The position numbers and the translations under genes are program-made. 64,000 nucleotides of DNA from Stereum hirsutum FP-91666 SS1 (Eukaryota; Basidiomycota; Agaricomycetes; Russulales; Stereaceae): the NCBI RefSeq assembly GCF_000264905.1, contig NW_006763142.1, positions 1-64,000 of the forward strand, written 5' to 3'. The notes beneath the pieces were generated by a model that saw only the letters and a program-made list of their open reading frames with translations, was not told the origin of the DNA and searched no databases. Below are positions 10,235-21,899 of the stretch, one piece after another. Numbering within the stretch: position 1 is the first letter of the stretch; every line of letters starts with the position of its first letter.

Positions 10235-11238
10235 ATGCCCAAGCACACCACACCCACCACCAGAGCTCGTATAGTATATCAACTCAAACTGGGTGCACAC
10301 CCGAACGATGTCGCCCGTGCATTCAAACGTCACCGTGCGACCATGGTCCGTCTCTTCGAGAAATACAAGAACAGCTCGTCATTCTATCACACCAAACCCC
10401 GCCCTGGTCGTCTTAGGAAGTTTACGGCTCGCGACGGCCATTTTGCTGTATGGAAGATACGTTCTGGGGAGGCAACCGAGGCAACCGACCTCCAGCGAAA
10501 ATTCTTCCCTAACGTTACACCACAAACCGTCTGTCTCAGACTCACCGAGCTTGGCCTCCCTGGCTATCGTCACCGTCGCAAGTTCGTCCTTCTTGTGGTG
10601 ACAAGATATCACGCTTGCGATGGGCATGTCAGCATGAGGATTGGGAGCGTGTCGTTCTCTCAGATGAGTTCAGAATCAACCGGTGGGGGTCGGATGGGAT
10701 GCGCTGGTGTAGGAGGGGTCTGGGAGAGGGTCTTCGGGATTCAAATGTGTGGCAGGAGATGAAGCATGGTGGCAGTCATCTTATGGTCTGGGGCTGCATC
10801 ACGAGTAGAGGGTTTGGACGGCTTCACAGAATACAGGGGAACATGGATTCAAAACAGTATGTGTCTATTCTGGAGGAGTCCCTTCTCGGCACGCTTCGCG
10901 ACCACTCCCTTTCCCCGACCGATGTCATCTTCCAACACGACAACGACCCAAAACATACATGCCGCCACACACGACAGTGGTTGACTTCGCAAAACCTCTC
11001 TGTACTCCCGTGGCCAGCCCGTTCACCAGACATGAACTGTATTGAGAATGTCTGGGACGTCCTCAAGATGCGTGTTGGTGCTATTCGACCTCGCCCGAAG
11101 AATTTGGATGAGTTATGGGAGGTCATTCAGCGGGAGTGGGAGAAGTTGGGAGAAGAGTATTGCAGGACCCTATATGAGAGCATGCCCCGCCGCATTGATG
11201 CTCTCAAGCAGGCAAAGGGTAGGTACACCAAGTACTGA
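10235..11238 (+). pseudogene. Tc1-type transposase, frameshifted
   Basis: The N-terminal frame (from ATG 10235) has a helix-turn-helix pair and a GRPR-like hinge (KPRPGRLRKF at about residue 58). The C-terminal frame (to the TGA at 11238) carries the DDE core: VLSDEF (first Asp), QHDNDPKHT (second Asp) and SPDMNCIENVW (Glu). Exactly 34 residues separate the second Asp from the Glu, which is the DD34E spacing of Tc1. The two parts are in different frames; the shift lies near 10590-10605, between the DNA-binding and catalytic regions. Otherwise length (about 335 residues) and motifs are complete, so inactivation may be recent. Confidence 0.93.
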
Positions 11239-11478
11239 TAGCCATTTGTTCAATCACACTCCTTTTGCTATCTATTTTTGTGTTTTTTTGTCATGCTTCC
11301 ATGTGGCCCAACTGGATGCCCTGCTTCAAATACTGATTTTATGATTTTATCTCTTTTGCTGATGCCCCAATGGCCTCCATCATCTAAGTATACTTCAAAT
11401 AGAATGGAAGGGTACATGATACAAATTTATTTGTTCGAGTACTTGTGTAACAGCATGCAAAAGTCTTGGTGCCACACA

Positions 11479-11505
11479 TGTGTGCAATTTTTATTTTTGT
11501 TACTG
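11479..11505 (-). repeat. Tc1 right terminal inverted repeat
   Basis: On the minus strand begins CAGTAACAAAAATAAAAATT, mirroring the left end, and is followed by TA. Confidence 0.93.
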
Positions 11506-11507
11506 TA

Positions 11508-13735
11508 TTAATCTGGTCGACGATTTATCTCCCAGTGATACTCCTGGTCCTTCTTTGGTAGAGGTGACGGATCAGGAGGGAGAATTGGACGCCTCTGGGG
11601 AGTTTATTAATCCGCCACCTCCCCCAGCTCCGCAGCACGTCGACTTAGCCCCTCCTCAGCCCCCTCATCACGTGCCACCGCCACATCCACGTACCCCTTC
11701 ACCCAATTCATCTCCCTCTCCATCTCCCACTCTAGAATGATCTCCATCTCCTCCTCCTAGACGCAATCCAGGCCGTTCTACTCGTCCAGACAAGTCTCTC
11801 AATGAGAACGCCATTCAGCAACGCAACGATCGTCCTCCTCATCGCACTCCTTCTGTCCCACCTCGCTCGCTATCTCCGGATCCTCTTCGGCTTCCTACTC
11901 CTCGATTCCAGACTCCTCCTTGCGTGGATAGGCCACTTATAGCCGACGATAGCCCTGATCCTTTGGCAGCGACTCCGGATACTCCCACTTGGAGAGAAAC
12001 TCGGATTCCGGATCCTATCTTGGAGTCGGAGGACGAAGATAGCGATGCCTACGACTCTGCTGCGCTGGTTTCGACCGGATTGGACTTCATGGGGACGGAG
12101 TATCTCACCCTCGATCAGGCCTGCGAGTTTGCCCATGCGCTGAAGACAACGTCACACGATGGAGAGCCTAGATCGTTCAAGGAGGCGATGAAGTAGGAGC
12201 CGAAGGAGAGGCAGAAGTGGTGGGAAGCGGCTTTGAGTGAGATTCAGTCTCTGGTAGAGAATGGGACGTTTGAGCTGGTCGAGTTACCAAGGGGAGCGAA
12301 AGCGATAGGTAGTAGATGGGTTTTCAAGGTGAAGCGGAACGCGGACGGTTCGATTGAGCGGTATAAGGCGCGTTTGGTGGCCCAAGGCTTCTCTCAGCGT
12401 CCTGGATCCGACTACCACGAAACCTTCGCTCCTACGCCTCGCTGGGCAGCTCTACGCGCCGTTCTCGTCTTAGCCGCCTTCGAGGATCTCTATCTAGAGA
12501 GTGTTGACATCTCATCCGCTTTCCTGAATGGTACGCTCAAGGAGACCGTGTTTATGCACCAACCCGAGGGATTTGAGGAGAAAGGAGCTGGTTGGGTGTG
12601 GAGGTTGAAGAGGTCATTGTACGGGTTGAAGCAGGCTGGAAGGGTTTGGCATGAGACATTGAACGAGAGGTTAGAGGAGATGGGATTCAAGCGGATTCTC
12701 TGTGAGCACAGTATCTGGGTGTTTGGTCAAGGGGATTCGCGCATTATCATACCCGTCTTTATTGACGATATGACGATTGCTGCAAAATCCAAGGCTGAAG
12801 TTGACCGGGTCAAGTTGGAGCTTAAATCTCACTTCAAACTTCGCAATCTTGGTCCTACTTACTTTCTTCTAGGTGTTTCTATCGAACGGGATCGTCCCAA
12901 TCGTACCATTCGCCTCTCCCAACGCCAGTACGTCTTAGACCTCCTCGATCGCTTCAATTTCGCCGATTGCAGTCCGGTTTCCACTCCCCTTGATCCTTCT
13001 ATTCGCCTTTCCACCTCCATGGTGCCCCAGTCGTACGAAGAGGAGCTGCAGATGCGCTCTATTCCTTATATCAATGCCGTCGGAGCCTTGGCCTACCTTG
13101 CGATCGCCACTCGTCCAGACATAGCTCACAGCGTCGGAGTCCTTGCTCGCTTCAGCCAGAATCCAGGTCTTCAGCATTGGAAAGCGATCAAGCACCTCTT
13201 TCGCTATCTCAAGGGCTCTCTCGACTATAAACTCACTTATTCTCCCACTTCCTCTTCCTCCACTGAGCTCTTCCACACCTACACCGACGCCGATCATGCA
13301 GGCAATCCGGATTCTGGACGTTCCACCTCCGGTTATCTCGTCAAGATGGGCACTGGCGCTATTTCCTGGCAATCTCGCCTTCAATCCATCGTCGCCCTCT
13401 CCACCACAGAAGCCGAATACATCGCTGCTACCACTGCTGGCCAAGAGATCCTCTTCCTTCGCAACTTGCTCACTTCCTTTGGTTATTCACTCGACTCTCC
13501 CTCTACCCTCTACATCGACAATCAGTCTGCGCTTCAAGTGGCGAAGAATCCCGAGCACCATGGGCGTATGAAGCATCTAGACTTGCGGTTCTATTGGTTG
13601 AGAGATGAGGTGGAGAAGGGGATGATCCGGATGGAGCATATAGGGACGGATGAGATGCCTGCAGACCTTCTGACTAAACCCTTGGCTAGGGTTAAAGTGC
13701 AGAAGTTTGCGGAGATGATGGGGCTTAGGGCTTGA
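11508..13735 (+). pseudogene. Copia reverse transcriptase-RNase H
   Basis: One frame runs from the integrase-RT linker (Pro-rich PPPPPAPQHVDLAPP) through RT to TGA 13735. It is broken by TGA (11738) and TAG (12194); both are C-to-T changes relative to CGA/CAG, and the first is CGN in the copy at 4226-6228. RT begins near 12233 with FELVELPRGAKAIGSRWVFK. Palm motifs include ESVDISSAFLNG and IPVFIDDMTIA, where most Copia elements have YVDDM. LYGLKQAGRVW is intact. RNase H shows TDADHAG, STTEAEYIA and YIDNQSA. Catalytic residues are present, so only the nonsense codons and upstream lesions block function. Confidence 0.92.
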
Positions 13736-13745
13736 GGTCTGCCTC

Positions 13746-13757
13746 GTCGGGAGGGAG
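13746..13757 (+). promoter_or_regulatory. polypurine tract
   Basis: Purine-rich GTCGGGAGGGAG lies immediately upstream of the 3' LTR, where plus-strand DNA synthesis is primed in LTR retrotransposons. Confidence 0.7.
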
Positions 13758-14154
13758 TGTCCGGAGTATTACGATGAGACAGAGGGAATTTTCCTGATAT
13801 TTTAGCAATTTTTCCGGGACTGATAGGACCACTTACTGCAGAGTTATGACTTTAGTTATTTCTCCAGCCAGCGGGCTGCACAGGGCCAGATTCCGCGCCT
13901 CTGTTCCGCGCCTCTGTGTCCCGTTTAGGCAGGTAGTTTTCCAACTGTATAGTAGACCGGTAAGCGCCGGAGCGCGTCCTTTTAACTTGTGGGAAGCGTC
14001 CTTGTCTCTTTATCATTGACAGTGACGCTTCTCACAGGTGAGTCTTACTATAGATTTCGTCTCTTTCTTTTTCTATTACTTTGTGAGGGCAATATTATTG
14101 ACAGTGACGCTTCTCACAGTCGTTCTTCGAGTGCTCGATTATCTGTGCCTCACA
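13758..14154 (+). repeat. Copia 3' LTR, with 82-bp intron-like insert
   Basis: Same ends as the 5' LTR. Extra segment 14038-14119 begins GTGAGT and ends CACAG. It is also bracketed by two copies of a 23 bp repeat (14015-14037 and 14097-14119). The fragment at 1492-1645 keeps the same insert, so the longer form is probably ancestral. Confidence 0.92.
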
Positions 14155-16839
14155 ATACCATCAGTGCCAATAGCTTTGTCTCTCGTATTGGTTACATGGT
14201 CTGGGATGGAGAGAGGTATCCTTTCCATGGAGTCGATGTAGAACTGTATGGCTGGTATGCATAATGGATGCAGGGCGAGGGTAACAGTTTGGTCAAAATG
14301 AGGGAGAGTGATAGTTCGTGGACGTTGAAAGAAGGGTGAGTTTGAGAGAACAGGAAATAGTAGATTAACCAAAGACTAGATGGTGAATGAGCCTGTAAAT
14401 AAGCAGCACATTCCAATAAACGTAGGGTGTAACATACCGGACGAGAGGTAACAATGGTAAATCCAAGGAAAGTTTATATACAACTGATGCAACATTTGTG
14501 TATGTCGCCAGAGACCATGCCTATAATGGCAAGTCAGTCATACCTATACGAGGGATAAAGGACAAAGACAAGATTGAGCCACACACCTTTTTCAGTCATC
14601 TGACGGAAGATATTAAGTGCAAGGATGTTTTTCTGGTTCTCTACGGGCAGCCCACCCTTGCCACTAAACAATCTCTCCTTTAGCCAATTGTCGATGAATT
14701 CAACTAGCCCTGCTTGTTTCAACCGCAGGGCATTCGTCCCTTCATCCTTGAGCAGCATAATGAGCACAGTGCCAAGACCACCGGTATCTGCGTAACCTTC
14801 CTTGAAGAGGCTCATCACCTCAAGTCTCCTCTGTGTCTCAAGCTCCTTTGATGCAGATGAGAATGAGTCAAACTAGTCCTAAAAATGACAGAGCCCAAGA
14901 AGGAAAGCATCGGTAGAAGAGCAAGAGAGGTAGCAGCACGAGAGCGGGAGTAAAGCTTATGGATGTGTGTAGTGGGCCGCTCAGGGAATAGGGCATGAAG
15001 CCTAATATATCATGAGAGGAAGGGAGGGACAAAACAGAAAATGGGCCCGTCTATGGGTCCATGGCATGATGACCTAATGATAGACCATGTTGTTTGCCAT
15101 GTAGTTGGATTACCTCTAAGCATTTCACTATCACTATCTCTGGAGGACACGGCAGGGCAATATTTACAAGACGATCTGTCACACCAAAGTCCAAAGTGTA
15201 CATATGTCTCATCAGATTCCTTGCTTCACACCGAGCACAACATCGAGAGGTTCTGACTCATGAAGGTCAGAGGAAGACAATGCCCTACACATGCTCCATC
15301 ATGGTCAGTTTCTAGGTCATAATGTCCAAATCTGTTCGACAATTGTGCCATAAATCAGTTGATACATTAGAGAAACTATGATGATCAAATACCGGCTGAG
15401 ACCATGATTATAGCGGCAAAGTGCACATGAACAAGGACAATGAACATAACAAACATGTTGGGGCTCTGGGTCGCCATAAGCCAGAAGGCACAATGACATC
15501 ACTCGCACGTTCTCTTCCCAAATCTGATTTAGGGACATGAATTTCTTGCTATGTGCAAAATTCATGAGACTTGCAAAAAGAAAAAAGTTTGAGTTCAGTA
15601 AATTCTATGCCAAGAATACTTTTTGGTGGCCATCCCTCTGTGTGCTCTGAGTTCATATAACATTTCCAAGAGCTTCTGATACAATGAGGTGTATTGATGA
15701 GTTCTACTATCAATTCTAGTGTCTCCCACACCAAGAGGAAATTGGATGGGGTTGTTAGTTGGAATAGCATTTCATCGGACTTGAACCCACAACCTCCCCA
15801 GTGCGGGTGGCACCAAGGTGGTCCCTGCCAAACTCCAACTTTTCTGTTTTTGCGAGTCTCATGGATTTTGCAAATAGCAATAAGGAAGTCTCCAATTCTC
15901 AAGGAACTTACGGGCTGATCTAACACAAACGAATTTAACTTGAATGGACATCAATGAACTGTATTTGACTCTAATTGGGACACAGTATATTTGTGCATAA
16001 ACGAAGCACAAAATGAGTCCTTGCAAAGAACATTACAAAACCCGCAGAAAGACCAAGAGAGCAAGAGACAATTGTGAACAAAACATTGGTCATTGGTAAA
16101 GAGACAAGACAAATTACTAATCCCTGTTTGAAGGCATCAAAGAATATAACCAAAAAGAAAGATAGTCCATAGGTGATACGTACTGAAGCTTCCTTTCCGA
16201 GAGATCAAGGCCCAACCGAACAAATACACCAACAACAATCTCCTCTGCCCCTCTTACAGGAGCAGGAGTGACACCCTGTACCCAATTCTCTTAGGCTCTA
16301 TACAGCTCCCGGGAGTGTGTCAGTAAGAGCAAGATGGGTGCCATACAACTCCAGGTGTATTTAATGGCCCTAAAAGCACTGAATTCTCTTCCTATATGTT
16401 TTATATGATTCACCACAAAGCTACATGAGCCAAAAATGGTCTAAATTCCGCCCATAATAATATCCAGTGGCACTGTGGCCCAGAAACACACCTCTCTGTC
16501 TCTATATTCACAGAGGGACATTCTCACTGGTTTAACTCCATGATAAATTCACCCAATGGTATATCTATCTTATCCATGTATATCCCAGCCAATATGGACC
16601 ATGAGTACATCCATGATAGGGTCAAGATCCATGTGCTCCTCCTCTCCCCCTTAGTTCCTCAGTGTCCCATAGGCCCATATGGCCAGATATCCTCGTTCAG
16701 ACGGCTGTTACATGCTATATGAATGATATGACACTCATCCCATCGAAAAGGAACAATATCCAACCGCTGAATAATGCACCCTGCATAACTACTCTCAGCT
16801 CTGAATATCACCCTACTTGATTTTACAATATCTTAGGAA
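14155..16839. other. repeat-rich region, no supported gene
   Basis: A 95-codon minus-strand frame (14818-14534: KEGYADTGGLGTVLIMLL, GLVEFIDNWLKERLF, GGLPVENQKNILALNIF) has the composition of a real protein fragment, but I do not recognise the family and see no flanking exons. On minus near 15775-15830 a 'gtgggttcaagtcc' word resembles a Pol III B box. The rest is AT-rich with many stops. Confidence 0.4.
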
Positions 16840-17250
16840 CACATGGATGGATTTGTCCAAATCTGAAATACGTTCCACATGTGTATTTATACTTATTTAT
16901 CAAAGCCAAAGAACTGCCGAAATCAGCCTTCTTCATGTTGCCAACTTTAGGCCACATTTTACCCTTTTATCAGCTAATTCCATCAAAACAACACCTACCC
17001 CTGCAATTCATTCACTCTGAATTACATAACTCACAAAGTTACCAAAACATCCCCAGATTACCTTATTTACCCTACTAATTTATCCCCACAGTACCTAGCA
17101 TATTAATCCCAACATTCTTGCTACCATTTTTCCGTATTTTTATTGCTCATAATTCTATCCTTATTCACCTATCTATCTATACTAGCCTCAAAGCCCATAC
17201 CTAGCTCCATACATCCTCTCTATACCCTGCATACAGCTATCCTAGCCCTA
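16840..17250 (+). repeat. dispersed repeat, segment 1 (plus)
   Basis: The stretch around 'cttcatgttgcc', 'gctaattccatcaaaacaac' and 'cacaaagttaccaaaacatc' matches the reverse complement of about 25250-25440 at roughly 70 percent by eye. Downstream to 17480 it becomes C/T-rich, as does the other copy. No coding signal. Confidence 0.6.
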
Positions 17251-17543
17251 CTGCATAATTACCCCACATTTTTCTACCCTATCCTACCCCCTATCTCATC
17301 CCCTACCCATCCCTAAATCACACCCCTACCCCGGGGCCACACCCCATACCCACTCATTTCTCACACATTTGTTGCCTATTCCTTTTGCCTATTTTTCTGG
17401 TCAGAATACCCACTAGCACCACTACCCTTTATTAAGAGCCCTTATTAGCATGGGCCACTTTGTAAAGAGTCCCAGTCTTACTACAAGCACTCTTTATAAA
17501 GAGGCTATATCATCTGGTGATATCCCCAGTTCTGGCCTGCTTA

Positions 17544-17720
17544 CCCTCTTTCACCTCGATAGGGCAATATCTTGCTGACTGTTTACGCTATAAATTCGGA
17601 ACGAATGGACTCATTCCTTTCAAAATCGATTTGCACCATCGTATACATTTATCAATGTTTGTCAAATAGTCAGAACCTCCAAAATCGGCCTCCTTCATGT
17701 TGTCCAATAAACGCAAAGTA
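17544..17720 (+). repeat. dispersed repeat, segment 2 (plus)
   Basis: About 98 bp (17544-17641) match the reverse complement of about 25443-25540 closely ('gtttacgctataa', 'gatttgcaccatc'), followed again by a 'ctccttcatgtt' word. This is the upstream part of the repeat whose downstream part is also seen at 16840-17250, so two partial copies lie side by side here. Confidence 0.65.
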
Positions 17721-18559
17721 AATACCAAAGGGCGCCCTGAAAATCCCGACCAGGGTGTATTGAGCATGGCAGACGAGACGAGGGTGTGTATCCTACTGAG
17801 TAACATATAGTTGTGACAATGAAGACCAAAAATATGCAAGTAAGAGAGCTGCACCCCAAGCTTGCACAACCATGCAAGCTGTATGAGTTAAAGTAAAGTG
17901 TCAGAAAGAGGAATTAAATGCTGAGACATGTATCATAGACCGGTAAAGTAAGTGAAGCAAAAAAAGAGCGGGTCAGTGTCCATGTTTTTCTGTTTTTGAC
18001 TTCTGTACTGTGCAGATATAGAAGCATGAGGGGATTAAGGGACCGAAGGGGTAAGATATAATGACAGAGGGAGGGAAGATGGATAGCAAAATAGAGTGAG
18101 GAGCAGTTGAGCCAAGACGAGACGAGACGAGGTGAGGCAAAAAGTGAAAAGACGAGAGACGAAACACGAGGTTTGTATATGTATGCAGGAACAAGGCAGC
18201 GTGCCTAGGTGCTGGTATCCAAGCGAGGAGAGCACAAAGCGCGTCATGACTACGTGGAGTCAGCGATCATAAAGAAACAGGAAATGCCGGAGCAATAAGA
18301 AAGGCATATTGTTTGGCTTCGTGAAGTGCCAAAGTTTTGTCCTACGATTGGTGATCGTGGGCCAAAGCATCACCACTCCACTGACACCAGGATTCCACAC
18401 CCGACCAGGTGACTGGTGCCGAGCCGGTATGCCCCGTCCCTGAGGACTCATTGTAATCATGGACGACGTGGCCAAGAACTGACAGAGCGGAGGTATCGTA
18501 TTTGTGGGGTCAAATTGGAATCACAAAAACTACATCTTAGCCCAACAAATCAACCCAAC

Positions 18560-19364
18560 ACCACTGGAGCATGTTTGAGTGAATACCGAAGGGCGCCAGT
18601 AAGAGGCTAGTATTGAGAGAAGCTTGATGTTGAGAGAAAGATGGAAGGTCATGCAGTCATGGAGGTGCCGGCAGAGGAATTACGGTGGGGCCTCCTCAGC
18701 GCATCGAGTGACCACCATGGGAAGAGCCAAAGAAATGGTGAAACCACATCATAAACCATGACTGGATGGGGACTGTACCGGAGCTAGTGAGAAACAGTTG
18801 GCTGTGCAGTGGGAATCAACGATCCCGAAGTGAAAAATATCGATGGAAGGTCGCGACTGGATTAGTGGGGCCCTTCTGCGCAGTGATCCATACCTCACTG
18901 CCAGTGAACAGCTGATCGGCCTTGTGCATGGGGGGATAATAGGGGAATGCCTCATTGGAGTGGAGTTTGACAATTCGTTGTCGAATGCACTTCTGAGGCT
19001 CCCTCATTTTGACTTGGTCAGGGTCGATGAGCTCACTAAGTTAGTGGAGGGCGAAGAACCCACAGGACAAGAGAGTGAGGAAGAGGATATCATTGTAAGA
19101 AGGGGATGAGAGGGAGGATGCAACGTGAGTGATGTCCTCAATGGTGAGCGGTTCTGTGCGCCTGATCGGAGTTGAGAAACACTTGCGGCAGCCTGCGAGA
19201 GTCTTAGTGATGAGGTGGCTGTTACGGACTTGGTGAATGTTTGGGAAAAGGGGTTCAAGTATAGTGCAGATGCCCGAAAGATAGGGAGACAGACTCAGGC
19301 TTGATGTGGGAGCACTGCCATGCATCACAAAGGGAGACAGTATCTTCAGTTGGTGTAGTAGATA
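18560..19364 (-). pseudogene. tyrosine recombinase of a YR retroelement, C-terminal part
   Basis: Minus-strand reading from 19364 gives the C-terminal two thirds of the tyrosine recombinase carried by fungal YR (DIRS/Ngaro-like) retroelements. Recognisable parts are SLYLSGICTILEPLFP, RNSHLITKTLAGC, PLTIEDITHVASSL and ILFLTLLSCGFFALH, then LSELIDPDQ, HKADQLFTG and SAGTVP-like TSSGTVPIQSW. At the position of the first catalytic Arg (family pattern RLGEL) there is a TAA codon (19041-19043). Further shifts follow. It joins in phase with 23235 upward once the TIR element and one TA are removed. Family from recognition; superfamily placement inferred. Confidence 0.7.
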
Positions 19365-19528
19365 CAGTGGTTCCGGGTGACCTTGACAATTTACGTTTTT
19401 TTTTCGGCGAGATTCCCGGAACGGAAGCAGACCTTTTATGGTAATCCTGAATCCCTGCCCAGGGCCGGCGGTCGACGCGTCGCAATGCGTTCCTTTGTCG
19501 GCGACTTCTCACTCTCACCACCACCATC
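19365..19528 (+). repeat. left long TIR
   Basis: Pairs with 23076-23234 inverted, with scattered substitutions and small indels. It includes a homopolymer T run near 19400 and the shared words 'cccggaacggaagcagacc' and 'gggccggcggtcgacgcgtc'. Confidence 0.92.
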
Positions 19529-19585
19529 GCTTTCCTCACTCATCTGCTGACATTCTAGTGTAACTGAGTGCTCTTCTGACTTGAA

Positions 19586-21560
19586 ATGCCTGGCAAAGGA
19601 AAAAAAAGGCTTCAGGTGGAAGGAAGACTGCCGACTTCGACTTCAACAGAGATGTTGCTGCACCGGCCATAGCTACTCTTAGCGACAAAGGTTCTTGCCT
19701 CAATCTTTTCTTGCCTCAATCTTTACACCTCCCCAACTTCTAACAAGCTCTTCATATGTACTCTAGCTCTATGCTTCATGCACTACATGGGCCCCAAGCC
19801 AAAGTCTGTGAAAAGACTCAATCAAGAACAACCCGCTCACCAGCAAGATGCCTCTTTTGCCGATGGCGATGTCATTGGCGTATAGCATTGGAACACATAT
19901 ATGCGGTCTATCTACTGCTTACTCTTGGTATCTTCTCAGATATCGGAACCTCAGATACCGATGAAGTGCTGGCGAACCAAGAAGCTGCTGAACCGATTGC
20001 CGGAGGTAGCAAGAAGGGGAAGCGGAAAGCAACTGAAGGTACGTTCATTGCACCACCTTCAATATATGCTATCTCTATGACTCTATCGTGATGAATATGT
20101 GTCATATACATGGTCAGAGAGCTCTGATGACGATGTTCCCGCACCTTCGACCAAACACCGTCAGAAGAAGAAGCGAAAGGTCTCTGACGAAGAGGGGTTC
20201 TCTAGTTCGGACGACGAACCGGTCAAAGACGTCGAAGTTGCAGCTTATGCTCATGTTGTTGTCCCACCACCTGCTTCTGTCGGGTCATCAAGGGCTGCAA
20301 AGAGTCTCAAAGAGACTGTCCATCGCCAGGAACCCTTTTTCTTTCATAGTACTTCCACTTGCTGGCCCGTATTTCATTTGAGGACAGCTAGAGCAGTCTC
20401 ATCGGAGCCAGACAATCTTATTCTAGCACGTATGACGTGGCAGTTTATGAAGCCCAAGAACTCCAAACTAAATTCTTTATCCACTGAGGTTGGGTTCAAG
20501 GCTTTGAGACTCACTCTGCACAATAAATCGAAGGACTACGCCATCATAGTACGCATGCCTGCTCCGGTGAAACCCGCTAGCGATACGGTCAGATACTTCT
20601 GCATCGTGTTCTGGCTAATCACTTACATTGCTGCCTACAGCCTTGGGATGAGAGTACCACCGTTGATCAGTTCGAATATGACAAGAACACCATCTCATCC
20701 ATAACCAGTGTAAAGGATAGACTGGTATGTCTAGTCATGTGCATCTTCTGATTCCAAACCACTGACGAAACCTTTGACTCATCTGCAGCTCGGTCTCGAT
20801 GAAGTCGCAAAGGGATACTTCGACTCGATCCTCGAGAAATATCCAATCAACAACAAGCCCCTTGAATATCCGGACATACGTGTCTACAAGGCCCCGGATG
20901 GACGCGCATAGGAGATCAGTGATACGTCTGCCCGCATTTGGGCTACTCGATGTGTACTTTACGCTCACCTTCAGGATCCTTGGCGATGTTGTTTCTGACT
21001 TTGGTTTTCGCATAGGCTCAAGGAAAGGCGAAGGTTACCGAACCACCCATGACCTCTATATGGTTCTCCGACTCACGAAAACTCAAGAAGAAGACTATGA
21101 AGGCAAACTACGCTGGCGCTGGCCCTCCTACCACCATGGATCCCGCAAATCTCGCCAACCTTTTCGGTCAAGTACCTGCCACGCAGGATATGCTTGCTGC
21201 CACCACCTTCATGCTCCCCGCTATGTTTGGTATGCAGGTGAACTCCAACATTCGTCACGTCGTCAACGCCCCGCCACTTATACAAGCTCCTGTGGCACCT
21301 CCTGCTCGCACCCTGTCTCCAGCTCCACCGACCGTGACAATCACAAAGCAATTCACTACTCGATCTCTGAGCGTGATCGAATACGGTTGGAGAAGCTAGA
21401 AGTCGAGATAGGTGATGATACTGCCTTGGAAGGGCTTTTGAGGGAAGATTGGGGAGAGGGGCCGAACGGTGCGGGCTTCACATCGTTAGCCTGGGGTCGC
21501 TTTTTGAAGGTACACAAGCAGTTCTTGAGTGATGCTCGTGCTGGTAAACTTGATCTGTGA
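19586..21560 (+). pseudogene. unrecognised accessory gene inside the TIR element
   Basis: Starts at ATG 19586, 58 bp inside the left TIR, and has about eight exons with short GT-AG introns. Early exons are Lys-rich (a poly-A run of 8, one short of frame, causes a shift), then acidic (SDTDEVLANQEAAEP), then ESSDDDVPAP followed by the NLS-like KKKRK. The middle has MTWQFMKPKNSKLN and LRLTLHNKSKDYAIIV. Next come FDSILEKYPINNKPLEYPDIRVYKAPDGRA and, after a TAG (20909-20911, where Trp would fit), EISDTSARIWATR. The end is SERDRIRLEKLEVEIG with helical charged sequence. The family is not recognised. Position between TIRs suggests an accessory or captured gene; acidic and NLS-like parts suggest a nuclear role. 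Confidence 0.6.
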
Positions 21561-21899
21561 ATCTCTTGTCGCTATCATCTTGCTCTTGGTGCTCTTCGTA
21601 TGGACGTTCTCTGTGTTTTATTGCCGCCACCGCCACCTCATTGTTCAACCGCCATGTACTTTTCGAACCCTTCTGGCGCTCTCTCCATGGTGCTGCTCTT
21701 TCCATGAACTGCTTCTTTTCTTTCCCATCATACTGTAGCTCCATCAAATTGCCTTGCCTGAGCCCCTGTTCTTGTGCCTTTGTATTCTGTCCGTAGAAAA
21801 CACCACGACCGCTGTAATATGTATATATACTCTGTGGCCAACAAGTATCGTATGCCTGTGATTGGATCAAAAACTCTCGATGTATGCTACTGTATGCCA

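Larger units (their letters stand above)
9909..11505 (+). mobile_element. Tc1/mariner transposon nested in Copia
   Basis: 1597 bp, flanked by TA target duplications (9907-9908 and 11506-11507) and with near-identical terminal inverted repeats of about 27 bp. The homologous Copia sequence at about 5226-5233 is uninterrupted, giving a direct empty site. The element carries one Tc1-type transposase gene in the same orientation as the host Copia, inactivated by a frameshift. Confidence 0.95.
7003..14154 (+). mobile_element. Ty1/Copia LTR retrotransposon, disrupted
   Basis: Bounded by a 315 bp 5' LTR and a 397 bp 3' LTR, both starting TGTCCGGAGTATTACGA and ending CTCACA. Internal order is primer site, gag with CCHC knuckle, protease, integrase, reverse transcriptase, RNase H, polypurine tract. 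Integrase before RT defines Copia. Coding is broken by two frameshifts in the integrase region, two in-frame stops (TGA at 11738, TAG at 12194) and a nested Tc1 element. The 5 bp outside the two LTRs (cgaaa and atacc) do not match, so the ends may have been shuffled by recombination. Not autonomous as it stands. Confidence 0.93.
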
